From positions 248,001 through 312,000 of the forward strand of contig JBLDXI010000025.1 in NCBI GenBank assembly GCA_047495785.1: 64,000 nucleotides of DNA, in the 5' to 3' direction. Positions 33,601 through 44,800 of the stretch are shown here, piece after piece. The stretch comes from Lepidodermella squamata (lineage: Eukaryota > Gastrotricha). The notes beneath the pieces are model-generated. The model was given only the letters and a program-made list of their open reading frames with translations. It made no database searches and was not told where the DNA came from. Position 1 is the stretch's first letter. The number at the start of each line of letters is the position of its first letter. A program made the translations under genes and the position numbers.

Positions 33601-36600
33601 TAGGGTGATCATTATAGGGCGACTTTGCAGTCACATGACTAAGAGCAAAGTCCATCTATTTTTTTCTGGTCTTGGTCGCGCGGTCGCGCAGTCGTTGTGG
33701 TCGGGCGGTCGTGTAAAAAAATGCTCGCTTAAAAATGAGAGTAAAAAAACGATGCACCACCAGGAGTCGAACTAAGGATGTTGGAATAAAAAGCCATGTT
33801 TTTGATCCACTACGCCACCAGCTTGAAGAAATCTGCCGCGAAAATATGTACACCCATATTGTTGTCAATCGGATCCACTGATAGAAACTCTTAAATGCCA
33901 TGAATTGGTGGCGTAATGGATCAAAAACATGGCTTTTTATTCCAACATCCTTAGTTCGACTCCTGGTGGTGCATCGTTTTTTTACTCTCATTTTTAAGCG
34001 AGCATTTTTTTACACGACCGCCCGACCACAACGACTGCGCGACCGCGCGACCAAGACCAGAAAAAAATAGATGGACTTTGCTCTTAGTCATGTGACTGCA
34101 AAGTCGCCCTATAATGATAATATATTATGCATTTTTTAAGCGGATGGAAAGGAATGTATTGCGGCCGTGTCACTAATGTGGTTATTAGGATGGCGAGGTG
34201 TGGAAATTCCTAGAAAATTATCGTGAGAGTTATGCTTCAAAGATAAATTAATATTGGTCAAGGTAGTTCGCGCGGGTTCAAGGATAACATTTAGGAGCAT
34301 GGTCAACTTTACCAAAAAAAATGGTAATGGAAGGGGGTAAGGGGGTAAAATGAGGGCGTGTTGTTTATATAAGACTATGGCTGGGGCTTTTCGCCTTTCG
34401 CAATGTTTACAGGTGTCTAAATCCGCACAATGCTTTTGTTTGTTATAGACTACTTTCTGGAGCTGCAAGCCGAGCAGGATACCATCGCCGAAATGGAGGA
34501 AAAACTGCAGATGTTGGTCAACCAGCGCAACGACTACGAGCAGCAGATGAAAGGTAAGCAGTGGCGTTAGGCAGGATGTTATGGTTCAATGTAACCACTC
34601 ACGTCACGCATCGGTTACGCTATTGAATAACGGGGGCAGGGTCACTTTTTTGCGCGGTGGTGGGGTTTTCTATTCATCAAAAATGGCTTCGCCTGTGAAA
34701 GTAGTGACGTTTGATGCTAACATTGTGACGCATGAAATTGTTACTGCAACAGATTACGAGTCGCGAAATGGCGAGATGGAGGCGCGACTCAGCGATGCCG
34801 AGGCCGAGCATGCGCGCATGCAGAGCCGCTTGGCGCAGGCGATGGACGACAACGCGGCTATCGAGCAGAAGCTGGCCGGCGTCGAACGAGAGAAGGCGCA
34901 GAAGGAGACTGAGCTGCGAAAGTTGCGTGACGATCTCGCTCAGCAAGAGCATCAACTTGTCAAAACCACGAAGGAGAAGAAGGCCCTCGAGGAGGACAAG
35001 AAGAAACTGCTCGATGACCTGGCTGCCGAGGAGGAGAAGGTCAAACAGCTCGGCAAGACGAAGCAGAAGCTCGAAGCCGCTCTCGATGACCTTGAGACGA
35101 ATCTCGAACGAGAGAAGAAGCTGCGGGGTGATACCGAGAAGGCGAAACGTAAGCTTGAGGCTGAGCTGAAACACCTCGAGGACGTTCAACGTGAAACCGA
35201 GCTGGCTAAGAAGGAACTCGAGGACACAGTTCGCAGAAAGGATAAGTAAGTTTCTCATACCAATTATGATACCTACAATTATCACTCTTTTCATTTCCAG
35301 TGACATCGCCGTTCTCAATCAAAAAGTTGAGGAAGATGCTGGCATCATTGCCGCCCTTCAGAAGAAGATCAAGGAACTACTAGCCCGCATTGCTGAGCTC
35401 GAGGATGAACTCGAACGCGAACGTCAGGCCCGCATTCGAGCTGAACGCGCTCGTCAGGACGCTCAACGCGATTTGGAAGATATGATGGTCAAACTCGAGG
35501 AAGCCGCCCTCATCAACCAGTCACAGGCTGACCTCATTCGAAAACGCGAGGCTGAAGCTGCGAAACTGCGAAAGGAAGTCGAGGACCAGCGCACATCTTT
35601 CGAGCAAACCATGGCTTTGGCTAAGAAGAAACAGGCCGATACCTCAACCGAGCTCAGTGATCAACTTGACCAGGCCGTCAAGGCTAGAATGCGAGTCGAG
35701 GGCGAGAAGAACCAGATGAGACAAGAATTGGAGGAATTGCATCAGCAACTTGACCAGCTTATGAAATCGAAATCCGGCGGTGAGAAGACCTTGAAATCCA
35801 TGGAGAACCAATTGCTGGATGTTCAGGCGCAACTTGACGACCGAAACCGAGCTGTTAACGAGCTAACCGGCGAACGCAACCGATTTTTCGCCGAGAGGGA
35901 ATCGCTGCAGCGTCAATTTGAAGAGCTTGATGCCCAAATGGCTCAGATGGCGAAGTTGAAGCAACAAGCCCAGTCTCAGGTCGACGAGTACCGTCGTCTC
36001 GCTGATGAGGAGGGCCGTGCTAAGGCTAAGGCCATCAACGAGCTCCGCAATACCCAGGCTGACGTTGACAAGCTGCGTGAGGCTTTAGATGAGGAAGCTG
36101 AGGCCAAGTCTCAAATGCAGCGATCGCTGTCTCGCGCCCAGACTGAACTGGCTGCCCTGAAACAGCGCATTGCTAGCGGCGAATTCGGCGGATCTGAGAT
36201 GAGCGATGACGCTAAGCGCCGCTTCCAGGCCAAGATCGCAGCCTCCGAGCAGGAATCCGAGGAACTTCGCAACAAACTGCTTCAGATGGAGAAGTCAAGG
36301 CAGCGCACCCAGCAAGATCTCGACGACGCGTTGATGGAGGTTCAACGCGTTACCTCAGTTGCCCAGCAGAATGAGAAGAAGCAGCGTTTGGTGGACAAAA
36401 CCATTCACGAGTACCAGATTCGTATCCAAGACATCACAATTCAGCTGGAATCTGCTCAGAAAGAGTCGCGAGTTTTCAGCGCTGAGCTGTTCAAACTTCG
36501 CGCCGAGCTTGAGGACGCTAGAGCCTCTCAGGAAGCCCTGAAGCGTGAGAACAAAACGCTGACCAGCGAACTGCAAGAATTGATGATGCAGCTATCTCAC

Positions 36601-38110
36601 GGCGGTCGATCGGTTCATGAAATCGAGAAGGTCCGTAAGCGCCTCGAAGCTGAGATGAGTGAATTGAAGACCCATCTCGCCGAAACCGAATCAGCTCTCG
36701 AAGCTGAAGAGAACAAAGTGCAGCGTCTTAGTGTTGAAATGGCTTCTTTGAAGCAAGAATGCGAACGTCGATTGATCGAGAAGGAGGAAGAATTCGAATC
36801 TGTGCGACGCAGCCATCAAACTGCTATTACAACTCTCCAGACCACTTACGAGACCGAAATTCGCTCTAAGACCGAGCTCTTGCATCACAAGAAGAAATTG
36901 GAATCTGATTTCGTCGAATTAGAATCTGCTTTGGATATCGCGAATAAGGCTCGAGCCGACGCGGATAAGACAATCAAGCGTTTCCAGGTACAGATAACAG
37001 AACTGCAGATTCAGTTGGAGAGTGCCGTTTCTGGTCGTGATCCTGTCATGGAGCAACTTGCGGCTGCTGAACGTCGCATTGTTTCGATGTCCTCCGAACT
37101 CGAGGACATGCGCACAGCCTTGGACCAGGCAGAGCGAGCTCGTAAGAATTCGGAGACGGAGCTGCTCGAGAGCAACCACCGGTTAGCTGAGCTTCACGAA
37201 CTGAATCATCAGTTGACGGGGGCGAAGCGTAAAGTTGAGATGGACTACCAGTCGATGTCTAGCGAGCTCGAGACAATTACGTTGGAGATGAACCAAGTTG
37301 AGGAGAAGTACAAGCGAATGGTTTCAGAGCTGACCAAGCTGACGGATGAGTTGAAGGCTGAACAGGATGCCAATCAGCGCATTGCTGCGGTAAATAGCTT
37401 TGTGTCTCGAATACTGTCCTATATACTGTCTTTTTCCATTACAGACGAAGAAAAGCTTGGAGAACCAAGTTCGCGAGCTTCTGGTTCGAACTGAGGAGTT
37501 GGAAGTCATCGCAAACAATGCTGGTCGCAAAAATGTTGAACGCCTTGAGCGTAGGGTAAGAAAATCTCCTTATTTACATAGATCGTGAATCAAACGATTT
37601 GCTATCAAGATTGAGGAGATGGAAATACAACTTGCTGGTGAAATCCGAGCCCATCAAGAGACGCTGCGAGCTCTGAAGAGATCAGAGCTCAAGGCTAAAG
37701 AACTAGCTACCCAAATGGAGGAGCGGGAGCGCTTGCACGGCCGTTTAGGCGAGAGTGTCGAAGCCCTTCAGGCCAAGATCCGTCAGTACCGTAAACAGGT
37801 CGAGGAAGCCGAAGAATTGGCTGCCATCAATCTGGCCAAATACCGTCGTATTCAGAACGAGCTCGAAGAATCGACGCAACGCGCCGATGCTGCGGAAATG
37901 CAACTGCATCGCACTCGCTCGGAGCGTTTCACGCGCTTTGTGCGAAGCGCTTCAATGACCGGTTTGAACACGGCTTTCGGCGAGTCCGGCGGTTTCTCGC
38001 AAACAGCCCCCAGCAGCCCGGCTGTCGTGCAAACCGGCGGCACGACCACGACCAGTTCATCGACGACCGTGATTCGCCTACGAGCCCGCACTGCACACGC
38101 TGAGGCTTAG
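30661..38110 (+). CDS. Mhc: Striated-muscle myosin heavy chain
   Basis: Nine exons: 30661-31020, 31145-31604, 31656-31754, 31804-33555, 34449-34553, 34753-35245, 35301-37389, 37445-37555, 37610-38110; 1989 residues, the usual muscle myosin II length. Motor: SH3-like start, P-loop GESGAGKT (183-190), switch [11 protein letters not shown], switch [21 protein letters not shown], actin-binding loop 2 ([10 protein letters not shown]), the reactive-cysteine helix [14 protein letters not shown], and the converter. One IQ region follows ([16 protein letters not shown]), then about 1100 residues of heptad coiled coil and a non-helical Thr/Ser-rich tail ending HAEA. It forms the thick filament of muscle. 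All exon joins keep frame, and five introns are only 49-55 bases. No mutually exclusive exon copies are seen, unlike arthropod Mhc. AATAAA lies at 38321-38326. Confidence 0.96.
33608..34118. repeat. Large palindrome with tRNA-like core in a myosin intron
   Basis: Two 213-base arms (33608-33820 and 33906-34118) are inverted copies with no difference that I can find, around an 85-base spacer. The right arm carries a tRNA-like stretch from about 33906 with an A-box-like TGGCGTAATGG and a B-box-like AGTTCGACTCC; the left arm carries its inverse. The T-stem no longer pairs properly, so it is not a working tRNA. It lies wholly inside the 893-base myosin intron 4 (33556-34448). Confidence 0.9.
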
Positions 38111-39154
38111 ATTTTTACACATTTTTCGCGTCTTAGTATTAACTGAGTATAACACTGCTGCTGCCAGGCTTAAATAGATTCCAAACCTCCCTGACGACCT
38201 CTTCGAGTGACTTTACCCGTCGTAGTTATCTGAACTCTACGTTATTTAATTTCTCCTGGATGCATAATTATATTTATTGGTGGAACCTGTTTGCTGTTGT
38301 GATTTATGGAAGCTTTCTTCAATAAATCGAGAGCTTCACATATGCTATACGCAAGCTATACGCGAGACAACATGAGCTGTAATAAAATTGCTAATATAAT
38401 ATTATGTCAGAGTTCATTTTTCATGTCAGAACACAAGAGTATAGCTGTAGTACTCAACCTCAACGAACACATTTCCAGTCTTTATCAACTATTACTGGGT
38501 AACATTTGAACGTCATACAATTTTCCTATCTCATCGGCTACCGAGGTGTAGTATATAGTATACCTTGGGCTAACGCAGCAACCAGCAAAGAATGCAGCAG
38601 AGCATCCGCAGATTCGCAGATTCGCAAAAAGTCGTTATAGCGAATAAAACATTTGATGAAAATTATAAGGAGCCTACCTTGGATGGCCATGGATTCATCA
38701 TCAATCAGATTTGTTGGGGCTCAGCTTATCTCTCCTCCAGGAATTTTTAGAAAATGTATGTTGTCAGCTATGGTCTCAAACGGGACTGATTTCAATCTGT
38801 TATCCCATAAGATATTGACAGATGAATCGCACTATGTCTCAAGTCTATATCGTTCAACGTACCCTAGAGTTATCTGATGATAATTTGTGAGCTGTGAAAC
38901 TCAGTTGCGCGTCAAACTTAATCGAGGTCACACGCTGTCATTTCTCAACGTCATGACGCCGTGTCTGAGTTGTTCCCTATCAAGGATTTTCACGGAATTC
39001 CATCAGCTAGGGCTTAATGGGCTTTAACTATATAAAGCGACCCCCCTAGCGATTGACCAGTTTATCAAAGCGGAACATCGACCTAAAAGGCAACCCTTAT
39101 TTGTAACGTCGCTTCACTATTCACCCCATTTACAACGAGCTAAAGACAGAAACG
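38111..39154. other. Myosin 3' region and channel promoter
   Basis: The myosin poly(A) signal AATAAA is at 38321-38326. TATATAAAG at 39029-39037 is a good TATA box for the channel gene starting at 39155, implying a leader of roughly 90 bases. Nothing else is recognised. Confidence 0.5.
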
Positions 39155-40611
39155 ATGATACATTTTCTCCTCGTCACGCTGCTATGTGCCAAATTGGCAA
39201 GCGGAGAAAATAGCGAGGCTCGTTTGTTGCGCCATTTGCTCACTGGGCGCGAATTCAATCCATTAGCCCGGCCTATCGCTAGTTCGAGAGACACATTGAA
39301 TATCACGCTGAAGTTCGATCTAAATGAGCTGCTCGACCTCGATGAAACCAGCAACATCCTGAAAATTTCGGCCACTCTAACCGCAACTTGGCACGATGAG
39401 TCTCTTATGTGGAACGTGAGCGATTTCGATGGCGTAGATGCAGTTCCTCTACGACCAAGCGATGTTTTCCTGCCGAAAATCATTCCAGGTTTTCTAGGCG
39501 ACAAAGAAGGCAGTCCGATCTTCGAGTTGAGCTCGTCGAAACTGACTTCACTATCACTGTGGACCGACAATCACGGAAATGTTCGTGCCCAAACTAGCGG
39601 CGTATTCGAAACTCTGTGCATCGTAAGTTGATACCGTGAATTTCTAGCCCAATTATAACTGGATTTTTTTTCAAGGCAACTAACTCGCACGAGTTTCCTT
39701 ACGACCAAAAAACGTGTTCAATCGTCATGAAGTCGCTGAAGTTAACCCGAGCCCGTATCAGGCTGCTTTTCATCCCCAGTGACTCAATCTCGGTTGATGA
39801 GAACGATCGACATTCAAAGTGGCTGATCCCTGAGAATTCTTCACTGCTTGCGTACGAACAAGACTGCGGCCAATACTCCTCTGTGGTGTTCGAGCTCCCA
39901 ATTTCAAGAAACGCAGCCCTTCTCTGGCGAAGGGTCATCATACCAAGTTTCATGTTGATGGCAATTCAATTGTGTGGCTTCGCTCTGCCTACTGGGTACC
40001 AAAGAATCATGTTTTGCCTGACCACCGTGTTGGTGGTTGACATTTTTGTGAAAAGCACAAGCGACAAAGAATCGCTGCCGGAGACACTGGAAAACTTTGT
40101 CAGCATGCTGTTGATGCTGGGCAACTTTATAACCATCGAGTCGATAATGCTGCAGTATCTCAAGAATTGCGCTGAGCAGCAAGTACCGCCTTGGTTGTGC
40201 ACTCTGACGTGCTGCTCGGATCATCGGGATGTTCCGATTCGGCAAAATGAAAACGATTTCTTCATCGACTTCAGCCGGACGAGCTTGATGCCGAAACGCA
40301 ATTTGATTCGCAGCGAGTCGTACCTACCCCATCCCGAGGGAGTCATGACAGCCCCGCCCGGTTTAGGCTGTTCAACGCCTGTTTGCGGTAATAATCCGGA
40401 CTTTCCCATCAAATCTGGCCGCTTGATTGTTCCTCAGATCAACTTGCCCGTGTATCCAAACTGCAATTACGACAGCAGAAACAGCGTTGCTGATGGGCAG
40501 AACAAGAAGTGTAGCTGGAGTGTTTTTGCTGAAAAGCTTGACAGATGGCTAGCGGGTATTACTGCTACATTCGCCATAACAATTACTTTTCTTTTCTTCA
40601 AACTTTCTTGA
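39155..40611 (+). CDS. Cys-loop ligand-gated ion channel, divergent
   Basis: Exons 39155-39622 and 39676-40611, 53-base intron; 467 residues. A signal peptide (MIHFLLVTLLCAKLASG) and ligand-binding domain are followed by M1-M4. The Cys-loop runs C155 to C170 with 14 residues between, one more than the canonical 13, and contains FPYD. The splice junction falls directly after C155-I156. M2 begins GYQRIMFCLTTVLVVDIF and keeps the 9' Leu, but the -1' position is Gln where nicotinic channels have Glu, so ion selectivity is uncertain. The M3-M4 loop is long (about 150 residues) and unconserved. No vicinal Cys pair is seen in loop C, so it is not an acetylcholine alpha-type subunit. AATAAA at 40680-40685. 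The ligand is unknown. Confidence 0.88.
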
Positions 40612-41884
40612 ATCATTTAATCAGTTATTTCGTGTTTCATGAATTTTTTCGCTTATAATCCCTGTGAATCTTATTATGAAATAAAGCACAGCTTTTGATA
40701 ACGGACTAATCGGGTCGATGCCTGTTTAATTGTCTGTACTTTGGCCGCGCTCAGCTGGATCGTGCTCAGCCCATCGCCCATCCCAAACCGCAAGTTCTCA
40801 CATTTTTAGATATTATGTTCCGCTCATGCGCATCAGATTGGACTAATGTTTTCAAGTCGCCATCAATTTTACCTGGATTTATGTCCTCGCAAACAATTAA
40901 TGTGATGCGAAAACGACAAGCAATGCGACAATTCTATTTGCTTGCTTGTCTGCGCTATCACCTGAATTCTCGCCAAAACTTAGGCGTTGCTAGTTAGATG
41001 GAAAATTCAGCGCTTATCCCATTTTGAAGGAAAGGGCATTCAATGCATGATTGGTAACCTCGACCCCTCGATATTTTTTTTATGGCTAATTTTAGCTGTC
41101 TGTTACAAAAAGATATAAATAATGAGGCATCTCTGGTTTAATTCGAGATGCATCATACTGTAATCGAAATTGAAAAGTGCATACCTAACCTACTTAGTGA
41201 ATGTTAGGTACATAATTTATAAAAAGCCACATATACCGATATTCGCGGAATTCTTTCGTTCTTTTTTTAGATCTGCCGTGGCATCTTATTCATGAGAGGA
41301 GTTTCAGATTTGTCCTCTGTTAGTTGACAGGGATAAGGCAAATGAGCAAATGTTCGAATGATATAAAAATTTCGACGGCTGTTCTTTAAACCGGTTTGTA
41401 TGGAAATTGCCATTTACAAGAGAAATATCGAAAGGCTCCTCTTCATATCTAGTTCATATCTCTAAAACTGTGAAGATGAGAAATTTAAACAGCAAGTTTT
41501 CAGCGAATCTGGAATGAAAATAATATATCGTTTGGATGATAATGCTTCACATGAAATTCGCAGCTCAACTGTCAAAAACCAGACAGCTATCAAGCTTTAA
41601 AGCTCGGTTTTTATTTGTTGTTCACAACTCAAAAGTAGAAAAAGCCGGCATTTTACTCACGATTTCAGTCGTTTTATTGGTATAAAAAACGAGCGAGAGA
41701 GAAGAGAGACACGCCGCGGTGAATAGCCACGGCAAGGAGCAATCAAATTATCGATACACAATAGTACACAATACAACTAAACACTAGCTAGCGCTGTACA
41801 GCTGCTGCTGCTGATGGGTTGAAAATTACGAAAAAAGAAACAACTCGGCTGCGCACATGATGGAAAAAGCCTTTATTCAACTAT
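40612..41884. other. Convergent spacer between channel and nuclear receptor
   Basis: AT-rich apart from a GA-rich run (about 41690-41712). The channel poly(A) signal is at 40680-40685. No gene is supported. Confidence 0.4.
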
Positions 41885-44800
41885 TTATTGGTGATGCATC
41901 TGATGGTGCTGCTGCTGCTGCTGGTGGTCCTGGTGGGCCTCGGTCACCAGAATGCCGTGCTGCTGGTCGACTACGACGTGCACGACCTGCGTCGGCTCGT
42001 CGACCACCTCCTCCTGCGCGACTACAACCTCGTCGTCGCCCGGCAGCGCGTGCACCAAATTGTCAACAACCTCCGACGTGTCCACCTCGTCGACCACCTG
42101 CTCGTGGCTCGTCGTCACTATGCGCCCGCCCGCCCCCACCTGAACTACCTGCACTATGTGCGTCTGATGGTGGTACTGGTGCTGCGACATCTGGTGGTGC
42201 TCCTGCACACCAACACCACCATCGTCGTCGTCGTCGTTATCGTCGCCCAGCTCGTTGGGAGCTGGTAAGTGGCGGATCACCGCCTGCGAGGTCATGCCGC
42301 CAGCCGCTGCGGCCGACGCCACGACCGACTCGTGTTTGAGCAACTCGACGAGCAGACCCGTCAGCTGCGGCCGGGCTGCGTCGTCGTACGCGTCGTACCT
42401 GCGCAGCATCCAGTCGTGCAGCAAGTAGCCGATGTGCGCGATTTCTTGGATTTTGAGCAGGATTGTCGTGAAGCGAAGGGATTCTATGGCGCGGTATGTT
42501 ATCGTGTGGAACAGCAACATTTCCGAGAACTGCTCCTGGAATTCTCGAACCTGAAAAAATGAGACAAAGACGATTATTAGTGTTAGCCAAGTAAAATCTA
42601 CTCTCTCCAGCTACTCCAATTTCAATTTTCAATTTTTCCTCAGTTTTACTCACGAAATAGGGAATTTCGCTTTTCCTTTTCATTTACATTTGAATTGTCA
42701 CAGCCCTTCGCAACGAATTATTCAGAAGGAGGTGACAATCGCTCAAGTGGTGTGTCATTGGATAATTTCATAAAAATGATAACTTAATAGTTTTGCCCAT
42801 TTTGAACACATAGCCCAGTTTGTAAATAATTTGATTCTATCACGGACATACGACAAAAAGTTAGACATTTTGACAGTTTGCAACAATAACTTCGTTAAGA
42901 AAATAAATGTCGCATAAACAATGACATCCAGGATTCACCATTAAGGAATGTTTCCAATCTGTCATATTTTGCCAAAAAATAAGCGTTAAGGGAAAAACGA
43001 CCTCAATGCATACTTACTTTCAGAAAATGAAAAATTTGCAAAAATGTATCGGAGAAAATAGAGAAAAAAATGACCTGAGTAAGCACTCAAGCTAAAATTT
43101 CAGAATCTCCGTTGTTCACCAAATTTTGCATGCATATAGAACGCGAGCTCCTCTTTCAGTGATGAATGCTTTGAGGTGGGCAACCCAACCGTTGTTACGA
43201 TACAAAAACATATCTTTTCCACTATGGTTTCATTTATTTTGATGAGATCAAGACTGAGCAGCAATTGCCCACCTCAAATCCTATACCACGGGAAAGAGCA
43301 GCTCGCGTTCTATATGCATGCAAAATTTGGTGAACAACGGAGATATTCGTTTTGAGAAGCACTCGGTTTAATAATGCAGATCAACATTTTAGTTTGAGTG
43401 CTTACTCTGGTCACTTTTTTCTCTATGCGGAGAACTTAGAATGAAAATCGAATTGGGAAGGACTTAAGTTGGATTTTTAACTGTAATGCTTTAAACTGTA
43501 GAAAACATCAAATTGGTCTCACCTTGAGCGAATCGCCAAGCATGTCGACGTCGGGATTGACGAGAATAAGCAGCCGCACTGCGACGTACTCCTCGCGTTC
43601 CAGGCCGAGCGTGTTGAAAAACTCGGACATGGCCTCGACCCGCTCGAAAATCTCCTCCATGCCGAGGGCGGCCGCCATCTTACGCGTGACCACCTTGCCG
43701 AAATTCATGACGAGGTGGTCGGAACCCGTCGACTGCCAGCACATGAACAACGCCAGCAGATTCGCCCACGAGTTCTGCAGCAACACGATTTGGTCGTTCG
43801 TCTCGATACCGCTGAAGTTGGGCAGCTGCCGCGCCCAGTGGATCAACCGGTACAGGCGGTGCTCGGCGAGGTGGAGAATGGCAGCGCCGGGGTCTGAGTC
43901 GGCGTCGGTGAGCAGAGGCTCGCAGCACGGCTCCATTTCGCCGTCCTCCGCCATCTGCGGCTCCAGGTTCATGACGTCGGTGAGCAGGCGGGACGCCTCG
44001 GCCTGCAGCAGCTGGTCCGAGCGGTACGGCTTGAGGCCGGTCGCCGATTTGATGTAGCGCTGCGGGCGGAAGTGCGGCAGCGGGGGCGGGCCGATGTAGA
44101 CGGAGCGGCCGCCGCGGCGCCGGTCCAGGCGGATCGCCTCGACCTTCATGCCGGCGAGCAGGCACTTGCGCAGGCGGCACGCGGCGCAGCGTTTCCGCGT
44201 CGCGATTGTTATGTCGCAGTTGCCCGTGAAGTTGCACCGCAACTGACGGTTATTCTGCACAACAGAGACAACACATTAGCAGTCGATTCAAAATAAAATT
44301 GAGGAGAAAAGAATTGAAATGTTACAAATTCGCATTTGCTTGGGTTGAAAACTTCTCGCTGGCCACTCAAACTCAATCCTTTTGAGAAATGCAAGTCGAG
44401 TAATTACACCACTAACTTTCATTTGACTTTCAACGTAGCTTCACGCGTTCAAATATCTTCTGGTTCCGTCAACAATTCAAAATATCGACAAATTCAGCTT
44501 CAAATCAGCAAAAACTCGAAGACAATCAACGGTTTCTTATCTAATATTGGTGTAAAAAATTGCTGAAATTTGATGTGGGTTGAAATTTAAAAAATCAGAT
44601 AAAAATACAAATTGTTGATTTTGTTCAAGACATTTTATTCCGCTGTCATTTGAATTTCGGTGCTTTGATTTGCTACATCATATTAGGTTTAGGTAGAAGG
44701 AGGCCTCTGAACTACCACGAGATTAAACTTGAATTTGAAAGAATCGATGCAACAGGGATTCTGGAATCATCTTATATCTTATCATTTCAAATCTTAATAA

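Noticed and set aside
33776-33975. Functional tRNA gene in the myosin intron palindrome
   Set aside because: A- and B-box-like motifs are present but the T-stem does not pair and no acceptor stem forms, so it is treated as a tRNA-derived remnant.
41857-42562. Long plus-strand open frames rich in Pro/Arg/Leu
   Set aside because: They are shadows of the biased, repetitive last exon of the minus-strand nuclear receptor, which has clear ligand-binding-domain homology in its own frame.
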